DNA of 64,000 nucleotides from positions 806,001-870,000 of the forward strand of contig NZ_CP084222.1 in the NCBI RefSeq assembly GCF_020268605.1. Reading direction: 5' to 3'. This stretch comes from Arsenophonus apicola. Lineage in GTDB: Bacteria > Pseudomonadota > Gammaproteobacteria > Enterobacterales > Enterobacteriaceae. The stretch's first letter is position 1. Each line of letters starts with the position of its first letter. Under the pieces are notes generated by a model that ran no database searches, was not told the DNA's origin, and worked only from the letters and a program-made list of their open reading frames with translations. Positions 41,022 through 50,786 of this stretch are shown piece by piece. The position numbers were made by a program, and so were the translations under genes.

Positions 41022-41747
41022 TTATTCAGTCTCTATCATGTTTTCTTCTGGTTTAATCGCCTGGTCTTGAGAACGACCTTCATGAACAGCTTTAGCAACA
41101 GCATCCAGATACAGTTTAACTGCACGGATCGCATCATCATTACCAGGGATGATGTAATCAACACCATCGGGATCAGAATTAGTATCAACAATCGCAAATA
41201 CAGGGATACCTAGGTTGTTTGCTTCTTTAATTGCAATATGCTCATGTTCCGCATCAACAACAAATAAAGCGTCAGGCAAACCCCCCATCTCTTTAATACC
41301 ACCCAAACTATTTTCTAATTTGCTAAGCTCGCGGGTACGCATCAACGCTTCTTTTTTGGTCAATTTATCAAAAGTACCATCCTGAGATTGTGCTTCTAAA
41401 TCTTTTAGGCGCTTAATAGACTGACGAACCGTTTTCCAGTTAGTCAGCATACCACCTAACCAACGGTGATTAACGAAATACTGATCACAACTATTAGCCG
41501 CTTCTTTTATAGCTTCGCTTGCTGCGCGTTTGGTGCCAACAAACAGAATTTTGCCTTTTCGTGATGCAATTTTAGTCAATTCAGCTAATGCTTCATTGAA
41601 CATAGGAACAGTTTTTTCCAAATTAATGATATGCACTTTGTTGCGCGCACCAAAGATGTAAGTTTTCATCTTTGGATTCCAGTAACGAGTTTGGTGACCA
41701 AAGTGAACGCCCGCCTGAAGCATATCGCGCATGGAAACAGTTGCCAT
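41022..41747 (-). CDS. rpsB: 30S ribosomal protein S2
   Basis: It begins MATVSMRDMLQAGVHFGHQTRYWNPKM, the S2 family N-terminus, and carries the coiled-coil insertion (residues 100-150) and the GIPVFAIVDTNSDPDGVDYIIPGNDDA motif. 241 residues as in E. coli. First gene of the minus-strand cluster running down to accA; preceded by a conserved leader. Confidence 0.98.
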   Translation of the reverse strand: MATVSMRDMLQAGVHFGHQTRYWNPKMKTYIFGARNKVHIINLEKTVPMFNEALAELTKIASRKGKILFVGTKRAASEAIKEAANSCDQYFVNHRWLGGMLTNWKTVRQSIKRLKDLEAQSQDGTFDKLTKKEALMRTRELSKLENSLGGIKEMGGLPDALFVVDAEHEHIAIKEANNLGIPVFAIVDTNSDPDGVDYIIPGNDDAIRAVKLYLDAVAKAVHEGRSQDQAIKPEENMIETE

Positions 41748-41751
41748 TTAA

Positions 41752-41870
41752 ACCTCTATAATTTAGTAAATTGGGGTTATGCCTCCACAGATCCCATTCC
41801 CCGACTCATTAGCTGTAGGTTTGCCTACATAAGAGCACCCCGGAAAATGTGCCGATCTGTGTGTGTTATA
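41752..41870 (-). promoter_or_regulatory. rpsB promoter and S2-type autoregulatory leader
   Basis: The untranslated leader contains GTAGG/CCTAC in a small hairpin and, nearer the gene, the block GAATGGGATCTGTGGAGG. From memory these resemble the conserved gamma-proteobacterial rpsB leader, where S2 represses its own synthesis. An extended -10 (TGTTATAAC, 41865-41870 for the hexamer) lies at the far end, with no good -35. The assignment rests on remembered similarity. Confidence 0.5.
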
Positions 41871-42289
41871 ACACAGTTAAGTTTATGTTAGAGCTAATCT
41901 GCGTTTTTCCACATTGAAAATATACAGAATGCCGGCGCGCTTTATACCATAAAATAAGATAAAACACCACCCATAGTTATATTTTTCTGAACTTAAGTCA
42001 TTTAGTTGAATAAAATACACTATGACTATATTTTATTGTGCGTTGTTTTTAATACCATGATTTCTATGATTTTTTCGGTTGACTAATAATAATTCAATTT
42101 GAAATAACCTAACATTACTTTTAGGCTATTTTCATATTTTTAAAAAAATTGATATGTTAAGGCGTTAGTTGGCATAACCGCGCTTCACTGCTAACATAAC
42201 CGTCAACATACATTATTTATATTTAATCAACAAAATTGGCTGATGAGTGCATTATTACTGACTTAAATCAGCATAAATAGGCAGAATTC
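41871..42289. other. gene-free spacer between divergent rpsB and map
   Basis: About 420 bp, AT-rich, without a credible ORF or strong hairpin. It must hold the map promoter and any upstream control of rpsB. A GTCATTTAG/CACTATG-rich stretch near 42000 shows nothing I can name. Confidence 0.4.
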
Positions 42290-43087
42290 ATGGCTATCTC
42301 AATTAAAACGGAAGAAGATATTCAGAAAATGCGTATCGCCGGACATTTGGCGGCAGAAGTGTTAGAAATTATTGAACCTTATATAAAACCGGGCGTTTCC
42401 ACCGGTGAACTTGATCGTATCTGTCACTCCCATATTGTCGAAAAACAGCAAGCTATCCCAGCCTGTTTAAATTACCACGGCTTCCCTAAATCTATTTGTA
42501 CCTCTGTTAACGATGTTATTTGCCATGGTATTCCGAGTGATGAGAAAATCTTAAAAGAAGGTGATATCATTAATATTGATGTCACTGTTATTAAAAATGG
42601 CTTCCATGGCGACACGTCCAAGATGTTTATTGTCGGTAAACCAACGATCCAAGGCGAACGGTTATGTAAGGTAACACAGGAAAGCCTTTATCTGGCCTTA
42701 AAAATGGTCAAACCAGGTATTCGTTTACGAACGATAGGTCAGGCAATTCAACAATTAGTTGAACAACATCATTTTTCTGTCGTGCGTGAATATTGTGGCC
42801 ATGGTATTGGTCAAGTTTTTCATGAAGAACCTCAAGTATTACATTATGATGCTGATGACGGCGGTGTAATACTGCAAAAAGGCATGACGTTTACTATTGA
42901 ACCGATGGTAAATACCGGCGATCATCGTATTAGAACGATGAAAGATGGCTGGACAGTAAAAACAAAAGATCGAGGTTGGTCTGCCCAATATGAACATACA
43001 TTAGCTGTCACCGACGATGGATGTGAAATTTTAACCTTACGAAAAGAAGAAGAACCATTTATTTCGGCTATATTAGTCAATAAATAA
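42290..43087 (+). CDS. map: methionine aminopeptidase
   Basis: Removes N-terminal Met from new proteins. The five metal ligands are visible: INIDVTVIKNGFHGDTSKM (two Asp), CGHGIGQVFHEEP (His), FTIEPM (Glu) and QYEHTLAV (Glu). 265 residues (E. coli 264). It is divergent from rpsB, as in E. coli. Confidence 0.97.
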   Translation: MAISIKTEEDIQKMRIAGHLAAEVLEIIEPYIKPGVSTGELDRICHSHIVEKQQAIPACLNYHGFPKSICTSVNDVICHGIPSDEKILKEGDIINIDVTVIKNGFHGDTSKMFIVGKPTIQGERLCKVTQESLYLALKMVKPGIRLRTIGQAIQQLVEQHHFSVVREYCGHGIGQVFHEEPQVLHYDADDGGVILQKGMTFTIEPMVNTGDHRIRTMKDGWTVKTKDRGWSAQYEHTLAVTDDGCEILTLRKEEEPFISAILVNK

Positions 43088-43097
43088 TTTTCTGCTT

Positions 43098-43124
43098 AGC
43101 CTCCATAATTTTGGAGGCTTTTCT
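43098..43124 (+). terminator. terminator of map
   Basis: Stem AGCCTCCA / TGGAGGCT with a 6-nt loop, then TTTTCTGTT; it begins 10 bp after the map stop. glnD therefore probably uses its own promoter in the following 100 bp. Confidence 0.85.
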
Positions 43125-43223
43125 GTTAATGATATTGTTTTACTGCTTTTTATTTGTTTATTAATACTATTTATTAGTAATCTTATAAATTAGATCCCCT
43201 GTAGCAATTTCGGTTACGCAACC

Positions 43224-45887
43224 ATGATGAAAAGTAATCAACCTGTCCCACTTGTCCTTACTCTTGATAAACTATCTCAAGAGGATTTTACTTTACCTTT
43301 ACTAAAACAACAGGTAGAGCGCTTGCAAAAATGGTTAGAACAATCTTTTAAGCAGGGTATTGCGGCCGCTGAACTTATTGCCATGCGTAGCCATTATCTT
43401 GATAAATTGTTACAGCGTCTTTGGCAGATTCATGGTTTTGAAGCAATTCCTCAATTATCTTTAATTGCAGTAGGCGGTTATGGTCGACAAGAATTACATC
43501 CGTTGTCAGATATAGACTTATTAATTTTAAGTCAGCATCCTTTAGCTACCACTATCACAGCTAAGATAGGTCAATTTATTACGCTATTATGGGATTTAGG
43601 TTTCCAAATCGGTCATAGTGTACGTACATTAGAAGAGTGTTTACAAGCAGGACAGGCAGATCTGTCGATTGCAACTAATCTATTTGAATCAAGGTTAATT
43701 TGTGGCGATCAATCTCTGTTTCGATCATTACAACAAGCCATATTTAACGATAATTTTTGGCCATCTAATATGTTTTTTGCGGCCAAACGTAATGAACAAC
43801 ACCTACGCCATCAACGTTATCATAGTACTAGTTACAACCTTGAGCCAGATATCAAAAGTAGTCCCGGCGGTTTGCGTGACATTCATATATTGTTATGGGT
43901 CGCGCGGCGACATTTTGGCGCAACCACCATTAAGCAGACAGTTCAGTTCGGCTTTCTAAGCCCAGCAGAATATCGTGAATTAAACATTTGTCTAAATTTT
44001 TTGCTGCGTATTCGATTTGCGCTGCATTTAATAATAAAACGTTATGATAATCGCCTACTATTTGCACATCAATTAAATGTTGCCCGCTTACTAGGCTATC
44101 AAGGTGAAGGCAATCAGCCTGTTGAGCAAATGATGAAAGACTACTATCGTGACACACGACGTGTCCAAGAACTCAATAGCATGCTGCTACAGCTGTTTGA
44201 TGAAGCGATTCTTAGCGAAAAAAATCTAGCTGCACCATATAAACTTGATCATGAATTTCAACTTAGGGGAGATCTGATCGATCTGATTGATAGTTCACTG
44301 TTTCATCGTGATCCCACTGCCATTTTACGGCTATTTTATCAAATGGCCGAACATATAAATATTCAAGGAATATACTCAGCTACGCTACGTCAATTGCGTC
44401 TTGCTTGTCAAAAACTGGCTAAACCTCTGTGTGAAATCCCGCTTGCTCGTGAAATGTTTATTACTATTTTGCGCCATCCTAGAGCGGTCAAAGGTGCCAT
44501 TGTGCCCATGCACTTACATGATGTACTCAGTGCATATATGCCGGTTTGGCAAAATATTGTTGGACAAATGCAATTTGATCTTTTTCATGCTTACACCGTC
44601 GATGAACATACTATTCGGGTATTACAAAAACTTGATCAATTTGCTGATGAAAAAAATAATCGCCAACATCCTTTATGCGTTGCCATTTATGCTAAGCTTG
44701 CTCAGCCTGAAATTTTACGGCTGGCGGCTATGTTTCATGATATTGCTAAAGGTAGGAAAGGCGATCACTCTGAACTGGGCGCAAAAGATGCAAAGCAATT
44801 TGCCCTAGCCCATGGCCTATCTGAACCTGATTCATCCTTAATTGCCTGGCTTGTACGTCAACATCTTTTGATGTCAGTGACTGCCCAACGGCGTGATATT
44901 CAAGATCCCGTTGTTATTAAACAATTTGCCCGTGAAGTAAAATCAATAAACCGTCTCGATTCTCTGCTGTGCCTGACTGTTGCCGATATATGCGCAACCA
45001 ATAATACCTTATGGAATAGCTGGAAACAGAGTCTATTAAAAGAGCTGTATTTGATAACTAAAAAGCAATTAAATCAAGGTGCGCAAGCAATACCTACTTT
45101 ACGTCAACGTATCCAACTCCATCGCCTACGAGCGTTAACCCTGCTACAGGAAAAAAATATTGATGAAGATGAGCTGAAAAAATTATGGTCACGCTGCCAT
45201 GCTGATTATTTTTTACGTCATAACCCACAGCAACTTGCCTGGCACGCTAGCGCTTTATTAAAACACAATTTAGATAAACCACTGATACTGATTAGTACCG
45301 TATCTGTTCATGGTGGTACCGAAATTTTTATCTGGTGTCCAGATCGACCATCACTATTTGCCGCTGTTGCCGGAGAACTTGATAGACGAAATCTTAATAT
45401 TCATAGCGCTCAAATCTTTACTAACAAAGATAATATGACAATGGATACGTTTGTGGTATTAGATCCTAAAGGCCAACCGCTAGCTCTTGATCGCTATGAA
45501 AATATTCGTCAAGCTTTATTAAAAGTTATTAACACTCCAGATAACCAAACATTAAAAACGCGTAACGCCCATCATAAATTTCGCCATTTTAATGTACCAA
45601 CTAAAGTTCATTTTCTGCCCAATCAAAATGCTAGACGAACTTATATGGAACTTGTTGCCCTGGATCAACCTGGATTATTGGCACAAATCGGTAATATATT
45701 TACTGAAATGGCCATGCTGTTACACGGAGCCAGGATCACAACCATTGGCGAAAGAGTTGAAGATTTATTTGTACTTACTGATCAAAACAACCAAGCACTC
45801 GATCAAAATAGCCAACAAAAACTGGCAGAGAAATTGACCCAAGCCTTGACTTCAATAGATAAAGAAAAAAGTAAACATGTTAAATAA
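43224..45887 (+). CDS. glnD: bifunctional uridylyltransferase/uridylyl-removing enzyme GlnD
   Basis: Nitrogen sensor that uridylylates and deuridylylates PII. The nucleotidyltransferase motif is GGYGRQELHPLSDIDLLIL (about residues 88-106), the HD-domain motif is MFHDIAKGRKGDHSELG (about 500-516), and two ACT domains end the protein (ELDRRNLNIHSAQIF and ELVALDQPGLLAQIG). 887 residues (E. coli 890). There is no clear Shine-Dalgarno before the ATG-ATG start, so the start could be the second Met. Its presence implies that PII nitrogen control is retained. Confidence 0.96.
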   Translation: MMKSNQPVPLVLTLDKLSQEDFTLPLLKQQVERLQKWLEQSFKQGIAAAELIAMRSHYLDKLLQRLWQIHGFEAIPQLSLIAVGGYGRQELHPLSDIDLLILSQHPLATTITAKIGQFITLLWDLGFQIGHSVRTLEECLQAGQADLSIATNLFESRLICGDQSLFRSLQQAIFNDNFWPSNMFFAAKRNEQHLRHQRYHSTSYNLEPDIKSSPGGLRDIHILLWVARRHFGATTIKQTVQFGFLSPAEYRELNICLNFLLRIRFALHLIIKRYDNRLLFAHQLNVARLLGYQGEGNQPVEQMMKDYYRDTRRVQELNSMLLQLFDEAILSEKNLAAPYKLDHEFQLRGDLIDLIDSSLFHRDPTAILRLFYQMAEHINIQGIYSATLRQLRLACQKLAKPLCEIPLAREMFITILRHPRAVKGAIVPMHLHDVLSAYMPVWQNIVGQMQFDLFHAYTVDEHTIRVLQKLDQFADEKNNRQHPLCVAIYAKLAQPEILRLAAMFHDIAKGRKGDHSELGAKDAKQFALAHGLSEPDSSLIAWLVRQHLLMSVTAQRRDIQDPVVIKQFAREVKSINRLDSLLCLTVADICATNNTLWNSWKQSLLKELYLITKKQLNQGAQAIPTLRQRIQLHRLRALTLLQEKNIDEDELKKLWSRCHADYFLRHNPQQLAWHASALLKHNLDKPLILISTVSVHGGTEIFIWCPDRPSLFAAVAGELDRRNLNIHSAQIFTNKDNMTMDTFVVLDPKGQPLALDRYENIRQALLKVINTPDNQTLKTRNAHHKFRHFNVPTKVHFLPNQNARRTYMELVALDQPGLLAQIGNIFTEMAMLLHGARITTIGERVEDLFVLTDQNNQALDQNSQQKLAEKLTQALTSIDKEKSKHVK

Positions 45888-45913
45888 TTACAACCCAGAG
45901 GATAAGTAATTTT

Positions 45914-46738
45914 ATGGAGCAACTCAAAACCATTATTGAAAATGCTTTTGAACGTCGAGCAGAAATCACACCGGCGACGACCAATGTGCAATTAAGTGAT
46001 GCAATCAATCAAGTGATCAGCCAACTGGATAAAGGACAGTTAAGGGTTGCTGATAAGATCAATGGACAGTGGATAACTCATCAATGGCTTAAGAAAGCCG
46101 TACTACTCTCTTTTCGTATTAATGATAATCGATTAATCGAAGGCGCAGAAAGCCGCTATTTTGATAAAGTAGCGATGAAATTTGCTGACTATGATCATGC
46201 CCGTTTTCAACGCGAAGGTTTTAGAGTTGTTCCACCCGCAACGGCTAGAAAAGGGGCCTTTATCGCGCCAAATACCGTTTTGATGCCATCTTATATTAAT
46301 ATCGGTGCTTATATTGATGAAGGATCCATGATCGATACCTGGGCAACGGTTGGCTCGTGTGCGCAAATTGGTAAAAATGTTCACTTATCCGGTGGTGTGG
46401 GTATTGGTGGTGTGCTTGAACCCTTACAAGCTAATCCAACCATTATCGAAGATAACTGTTTTATTGGGGCTCGCTCTGAAATTGTTGAGGGTGTCATTGT
46501 TGAAGAAGGATCAGTTATCTCAATGGGCGTCTATATTGGCCAGAGTACCAAAATTTATGATAGGGAAAGCGGTGAAATTCTCTATGGCCGAATTCCAGCT
46601 GGCTCTGTCGTCGTCGCAGGTAACTTACCCGCCAAAAATGGCAACTATAGTCTATATTGTGCGGTTATTGTCAAAAAAGTCGATGACAAAACCAGAAAGA
46701 AAGTTGGCATTAACGAGTTACTAAGAACAATAGACTAA
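45914..46738 (+). CDS. dapD: 2,3,4,5-tetrahydropyridine-2,6-dicarboxylate N-succinyltransferase
   Basis: Succinylase step of the lysine/meso-diaminopimelate pathway, supplying peptidoglycan. The N-terminal helical domain (AFERRAEITPA) precedes a hexapeptide beta-helix with DTWATVGSCAQIGKNVHLSGG and GVGIGGVLEPLQANP. 274 residues, as in E. coli, and 26 bp after glnD. Confidence 0.98.
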   Translation: MEQLKTIIENAFERRAEITPATTNVQLSDAINQVISQLDKGQLRVADKINGQWITHQWLKKAVLLSFRINDNRLIEGAESRYFDKVAMKFADYDHARFQREGFRVVPPATARKGAFIAPNTVLMPSYINIGAYIDEGSMIDTWATVGSCAQIGKNVHLSGGVGIGGVLEPLQANPTIIEDNCFIGARSEIVEGVIVEEGSVISMGVYIGQSTKIYDRESGEILYGRIPAGSVVVAGNLPAKNGNYSLYCAVIVKKVDDKTRKKVGINELLRTID

Positions 46739-46748
46739 AATTTATTAT

Positions 46749-46780
46749 AGCGGATTATTGTTATCTATCCGCTTCTTCTT
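46749..46780 (+). terminator. terminator of glnD-dapD
   Basis: Stem AGCGGAT / ATCCGCT with an 11-nt loop, then TCTTCTT, 10 bp after the dapD stop. The tail is not a pure T-run, so it is moderately strong. Confidence 0.65.
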
Positions 46781-46835
46781 ATTATTATGCTAACCTATAA
46801 TAATTGTTAAATAACCTTTTTCCAGCAATATTAAT

Positions 46836-47207
46836 ATGTATGATAATCTAAAAAGTTTAGGTATTACTCAACCTGAAGATATCGATCACTACACCCTTCG
46901 CCAAGAAGCAAACCATGATATTCTTAAGATCTATTTTCGCAAAGATAAAGATGAACATTATGCTAAAAGCGTAAAATTCAAATATCCACTACAACGAAAG
47001 CTGATTAATCTTGACAATAATCTCAAAGAAATCAATGAAATTAATCTCCACCTACGGGATGTGATCGAAGAATTAAATCAAATTTGTCAACATGACCAAA
47101 CCAAACATGATTTAAAAAGTAAGATATTAAATGATTTATGCCATTTAGAATCTGTAGTAATAAGCAAAATTGCTGAAATTAAATCAGATTTAAAAAAGCT
47201 CTCCTGA
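46836..47207 (+). CDS. yaeH: DUF3461 family protein YaeH
   Basis: 123 residues beginning MYDNLKSLGITQPEDIDHYTLRQEANHDILKIYF, nearly identical to the N-terminus of E. coli YaeH, with a charged helical C-terminal half (LESVVISKIAEIKSDLKKL). No function is established for the family. It follows dapD, as in E. coli, and ends the block that is collinear with the E. coli 4-5 minute region. Confidence 0.92.
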   Translation: MYDNLKSLGITQPEDIDHYTLRQEANHDILKIYFRKDKDEHYAKSVKFKYPLQRKLINLDNNLKEINEINLHLRDVIEELNQICQHDQTKHDLKSKILNDLCHLESVVISKIAEIKSDLKKLS

Positions 47208-47299
47208 AAAATCCATAGCAGCTTATATGCCAATACTAACTGGCTGTTAAGCCATATTTACCTATCAAACACATTAACATAATAATTTAGTATTAAAAT

Positions 47300-48055
47300 T
47301 TATATCATTGATAAATATTGACTCTCGAGTTCAGGCACCATGCCTAACCAACCAAACTGTGATAACAAATGCATCCAAGCATCATCCCACTTTGCAGTTA
47401 ATTGCAATTTATCGCCTGTTATTGGATGCTTAAAAGATAAATAACTCGCATGTAACATTAAACGGTTGGTAGCAAAATGGTGTGCAACACCCCGATTTTG
47501 ACGCAGATCGCCATGGGTGGTATCACCAATTATAGGATGACGGATATGTGCCATATGACGTCTTAATTGATGTTTGCGACCCGTCTTCGGCTGCAACGCT
47601 AACAGCGAGGAACGTGATGTAGGATAACGACCTATCTCTATCGCACATTCAACTCTAGCTAATGGCGAATAATGAGTAATACACGCTTGAGGCTGGCTTA
47701 TTTTGCTAGCATATTTGTTTGCAATTTTATCTTTCTCCTCCGTTAATGGATAGTCTATAATATCAGCTGCATTAACATAGCCACGTACAATCGCATGATA
47801 CTTTTTTTCTATTGCATGGTGCTCAAATTGCTGCGCTAAAAGACAAGCAACTTCACTAGAAAGTGCCATTAATAACACCCCTGAAGTTGGTTTATCTAAA
47901 CGGTGAACAGGGAAAACATACTGACCAATTTGATCACGCACTGTTTGCATAATAAAACGAGTTTCATGACGATCAAGCCAACTCCGATGTACAAGCCATC
48001 CAGTGGGTTTATTTATGGCAATCAAATGCTGATCCTGATAAAGCACTTCAAGCAT
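47300..48055 (-). CDS. truC: tRNA pseudouridine(65) synthase TruC
   Basis: Makes pseudouridine 65 in tRNA-Ile and tRNA-Asp. RluA-family motif HRLDKPTSGVLLMALSS contains the catalytic Asp (about residue 54), followed by KKYHAIVRGYV and the LQPKTGRKHQLRRHMAHIRHPIIGD block. 251 residues (E. coli 260). Its start overlaps yqcC by 8 bp. Confidence 0.95.
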   Translation of the reverse strand: MLEVLYQDQHLIAINKPTGWLVHRSWLDRHETRFIMQTVRDQIGQYVFPVHRLDKPTSGVLLMALSSEVACLLAQQFEHHAIEKKYHAIVRGYVNAADIIDYPLTEEKDKIANKYASKISQPQACITHYSPLARVECAIEIGRYPTSRSSLLALQPKTGRKHQLRRHMAHIRHPIIGDTTHGDLRQNRGVAHHFATNRLMLHASYLSFKHPITGDKLQLTAKWDDAWMHLLSQFGWLGMVPELESQYLSMI

Positions 48056-48389
48056 CCGTTGAATTACCTTGTGAAAAAATTTTATCTAACGCTCGTAAAT
48101 ATTCCAATAATTGGCAATATCGCCCTTCTTGTTGTTCTTTATAGATTTCTTCAAAATAGGGAGTGATAGCGAATATGTTTGGCAAAACAATATCTTGTTC
48201 AATAATCTTATAGAGTTTTGGTAATAATACCCATTGCAACCATTCATGTGCCTCCATGGTGTCAATGGCAAAAGGCAAATGACTAGCAAAAGCTTCCGCT
48301 GACGGCGGTGTATTATTCCAAAGATTAAGGTTTTTCATTTCAGCTTCAATGAGACGCAGTTTTTCTATAACTATCAAATTGGTATTCAT
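48048..48389 (-). CDS. yqcC: DUF446 family protein YqcC
   Basis: 113-residue protein whose central FAIDTMEAHEWLQWVLLPKLYKIIE is the family hallmark. No function is known. It is paired with truC through an 8-bp overlap, as in E. coli. The E. coli neighbour yqcA (flavodoxin), which follows truC there, is not found here. Confidence 0.88.
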   Translation of the reverse strand: MNTNLIVIEKLRLIEAEMKNLNLWNNTPPSAEAFASHLPFAIDTMEAHEWLQWVLLPKLYKIIEQDIVLPNIFAITPYFEEIYKEQQEGRYCQLLEYLRALDKIFSQGNSTDA

Positions 48390-49181
48390 TTCCTACACTA
48401 GTATCATAAGTAAAAATAAATGAATCATAACATTATTAGCTATCAAACAAAAAAGTAGCCGGCGATATTAATTTTATTACTCATTATTAAATCACAATAA
48501 AACGATCTAGCTATCGAAATTTTAATCAATAAAAATACACCTATTAATAACATTATAAGTAAGTAATGTTATATTTTTATCAGCGACTAGGTCATTAAAA
48601 TAATCTTTTGTTGAGCTATCTTAACCATAAAAAAACCAGCCTATAAAATCGACTGGTTATATAATATGTAACGCTATTAAATAGAATATTTATGCATCCT
48701 GAATTATCAGCATCCTGCTGAATAGATCTTCCTACTATTTACGAGGTAGTTATTTGTAAGCAATCATACTTATCAATCGTTATCCCTAACACTACCCTTC
48801 TTATTTCTCTATATTATTAAAAATTTAATAATTTCAAAGTTAGAAAATAAACTCTCATTCACCACTTATTATTAGTAACAATCACTGAATTTATTCCGTG
48901 CAATAAACTGCTGTTAGGTTATTTCTACTTCTCGTTACGATTTATGGTTCATTTGATAAATGCTAACTTATCGGCGGGCATAAGAATGTCGGATTTATCT
49001 GAGGAACACAAGAATAGAAAAAATAGTTTTTAATCATTTTTTCTCGATAATTACAGAATATTTTTTTATCCTACTGAAATAAAAAAATATTTCATCTCGC
49101 TTCATGGTTTTAAAAGCAATAAACGCAGATATAACTTACATAATTTGTAAGCTATATCTCACAAAAAAATAAGTAAATATC
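48390..49181. other. 790-bp gene-free region between yqcC and syd
   Basis: No ORF of note on either strand, and I recognise no relic. It is AT-rich and contains one good minus-strand terminator at 48627-48658, more than 500 bp past the syd stop. In E. coli, syd and yqcC are close neighbours, so this is either an expansion or the remains of a lost gene too decayed to name. Confidence 0.6.
48627..48658 (-). terminator. minus-strand terminator in the yqcC-syd gap
   Basis: AACCAG / CTGGTT stem with a 13-nt loop, and seven T on the minus strand. It lies 525 bp downstream of syd, so it either ends a long syd 3' untranslated region or belonged to a gene that has gone. Confidence 0.7.
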
Positions 49182-49745
49182 TCAATTATATTGCTCTTCA
49201 ATTACAGGAATAAGTTGTTTTAAAAATTCAATCAGATTACAAGCTAAGACGCTACGCGTTGTTTGACCCAATGTTTCTAATATAACTTGGCCAGTGAGAT
49301 TATCTACGGAAATAATTTCAAATTCAGAATCTAGACTGGCAATAAAAAGAGTTGGGGTTAGTCTACGTCTTTTTTGCGTAATTAAATGTCCAATTAAGTT
49401 CTCTTGTAAACGAGTAAAGTCTGTCATATTCCATACTTGAATTAAATCCAGTTGCCTACCTTGAAATTTTACTCGCATATCAGCCGCTAATTGCGTGGTA
49501 TAAAATTGGTGAATATTAGGATAAAAATGAATTTCCAACGCTTTTTCAACAGAATGTAACTTTTGATTTGGCATCGGAAAAGGTTTTGGTAACCAAAAGG
49601 TGACTTCATCTTTACTATATTCAATACAAGGCGAAGGAATACTGTAAAAACTCTTACTAGCCGGTAAACCACCGGTCTGCTGTTGCCAGTAAGTAATATA
49701 ACGCTGTGTGAGTTCCTTTAATGCATGAGAAATCGTTGTTTCCAT
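49182..49745 (-). CDS. syd: SecY-interacting protein Syd
   Basis: Peripheral inner-membrane protein that binds SecY and checks translocon integrity. SIPSPCIEY, IHQFYTTQLAADM and QENLIGHLITQKRRRLTPTLFIA match E. coli Syd. I set the start at the ATG at 49745 (METTIS); a TTG two codons earlier is the only alternative. 187 residues (E. coli 181). Divergent from queF, the E. coli arrangement. Confidence 0.94.
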   Translation of the reverse strand: METTISHALKELTQRYITYWQQQTGGLPASKSFYSIPSPCIEYSKDEVTFWLPKPFPMPNQKLHSVEKALEIHFYPNIHQFYTTQLAADMRVKFQGRQLDLIQVWNMTDFTRLQENLIGHLITQKRRRLTPTLFIASLDSEFEIISVDNLTGQVILETLGQTTRSVLACNLIEFLKQLIPVIEEQYN

Positions 49746-49930
49746 GGTCAATTATTCTTATTGGTGACGAATTATAGCAATAAATCATTCTAATATATGA
49801 AAGTATCATTAGGTATTATTATCTATCTACACAATTTGTTGTTAAGCTATACATTGAATAACAAACTTACTCTAATATATCGATTAAGCTAGCAACTATC
49901 ATACTGATTTTCTATTTTAGAAGGAACTCT

Positions 49931-50776
49931 ATGCCAATTTATCAAGATAATGGCGAGCTACAACACCTAACGCTCGGAAAAAAAACCGAATATCAAGATA
50001 ACTATGCACCGCATCTACTGCAGGCTGTTCCACGTCGCTTAAATCGGCAACCTTTAGGATTATCATCAGATAAATTACCTTTTCATGGCGCAGATATTTG
50101 GACACTGTATGAGCTTTCATGGCTAAACAGTCGAGGAGTTCCTCAAGTTGCTATCGGCCATGTTACCATTGATGCTAATAGCGTAAATCTAATTGAATCC
50201 AAAAGTTTTAAACTCTATCTAAATAGTTTCAATCAGACAAAATTTATCAATTGGCAAGAAGTTGAAAAACAACTAAACCAAGATCTTACAACCTGCGCTG
50301 TAGGAGAAGTGACAGTAAAATTACAGCCTCTTACTATATTTTCCGATCAAACTATTCACAATTTGCCTGGTGAATGTATTGATGAGCAAGAGATAGAAAT
50401 TACTGATTATAAATTTAATCGTGATTATCTTAAAAATGCAACCGCGAGTATTAAAGTAGACGAAACATTAGTTAGCCATCTGCTAAAATCTAATTGCTTA
50501 ATTACCAACCAACCTGATTGGGGCTCAATACAAATTCATTATTTTGGCCCTAAAATTGATAGAGAAAAGCTACTGCGTTATTTAGTCTCTTTTAGACATC
50601 ATAATGAATTTCATGAACAATGTGTCGAGCGCATTTTCAATGATATTCTTCAATTATGTCAACCAGATAAGTTAAGTGTTTATGCCCGTTATACACGCCG
50701 TGGCGGGCTGGACATTAACCCTTGGCGTAGCAATGAGAATTTCCAGCCAACAATAATGCGATTAGCACGGCAGTAA
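49931..50776 (+). CDS. queF: NADPH-dependent 7-cyano-7-deazaguanine reductase QueF
   Basis: Reduces preQ0 to preQ1, the last step before insertion into tRNA by Tgt. Long (YqcD-type) form of 281 residues with two tunnelling-fold halves. The catalytic Cys and Asp are in LLKSNCLITNQPDWGS (about residues 184-199), and FRHHNEFHEQCVE carries the substrate-binding Glu. GAAGGAAC lies just before the ATG. It complements queD and queE at the start of the window. Confidence 0.97.
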   Translation: MPIYQDNGELQHLTLGKKTEYQDNYAPHLLQAVPRRLNRQPLGLSSDKLPFHGADIWTLYELSWLNSRGVPQVAIGHVTIDANSVNLIESKSFKLYLNSFNQTKFINWQEVEKQLNQDLTTCAVGEVTVKLQPLTIFSDQTIHNLPGECIDEQEIEITDYKFNRDYLKNATASIKVDETLVSHLLKSNCLITNQPDWGSIQIHYFGPKIDREKLLRYLVSFRHHNEFHEQCVERIFNDILQLCQPDKLSVYARYTRRGGLDINPWRSNENFQPTIMRLARQ

Positions 50777-50786
50777 GGAGTTTAAT

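Noticed and set aside
42000..42289. Possible small gene before map
   Set aside because: No frame with a start and ribosome-binding site; base composition is that of spacer.
44401..44808. 135-codon ORF inside glnD
   Set aside because: Out-of-frame shadow of glnD; composition is not protein-like and the host gene is intact.
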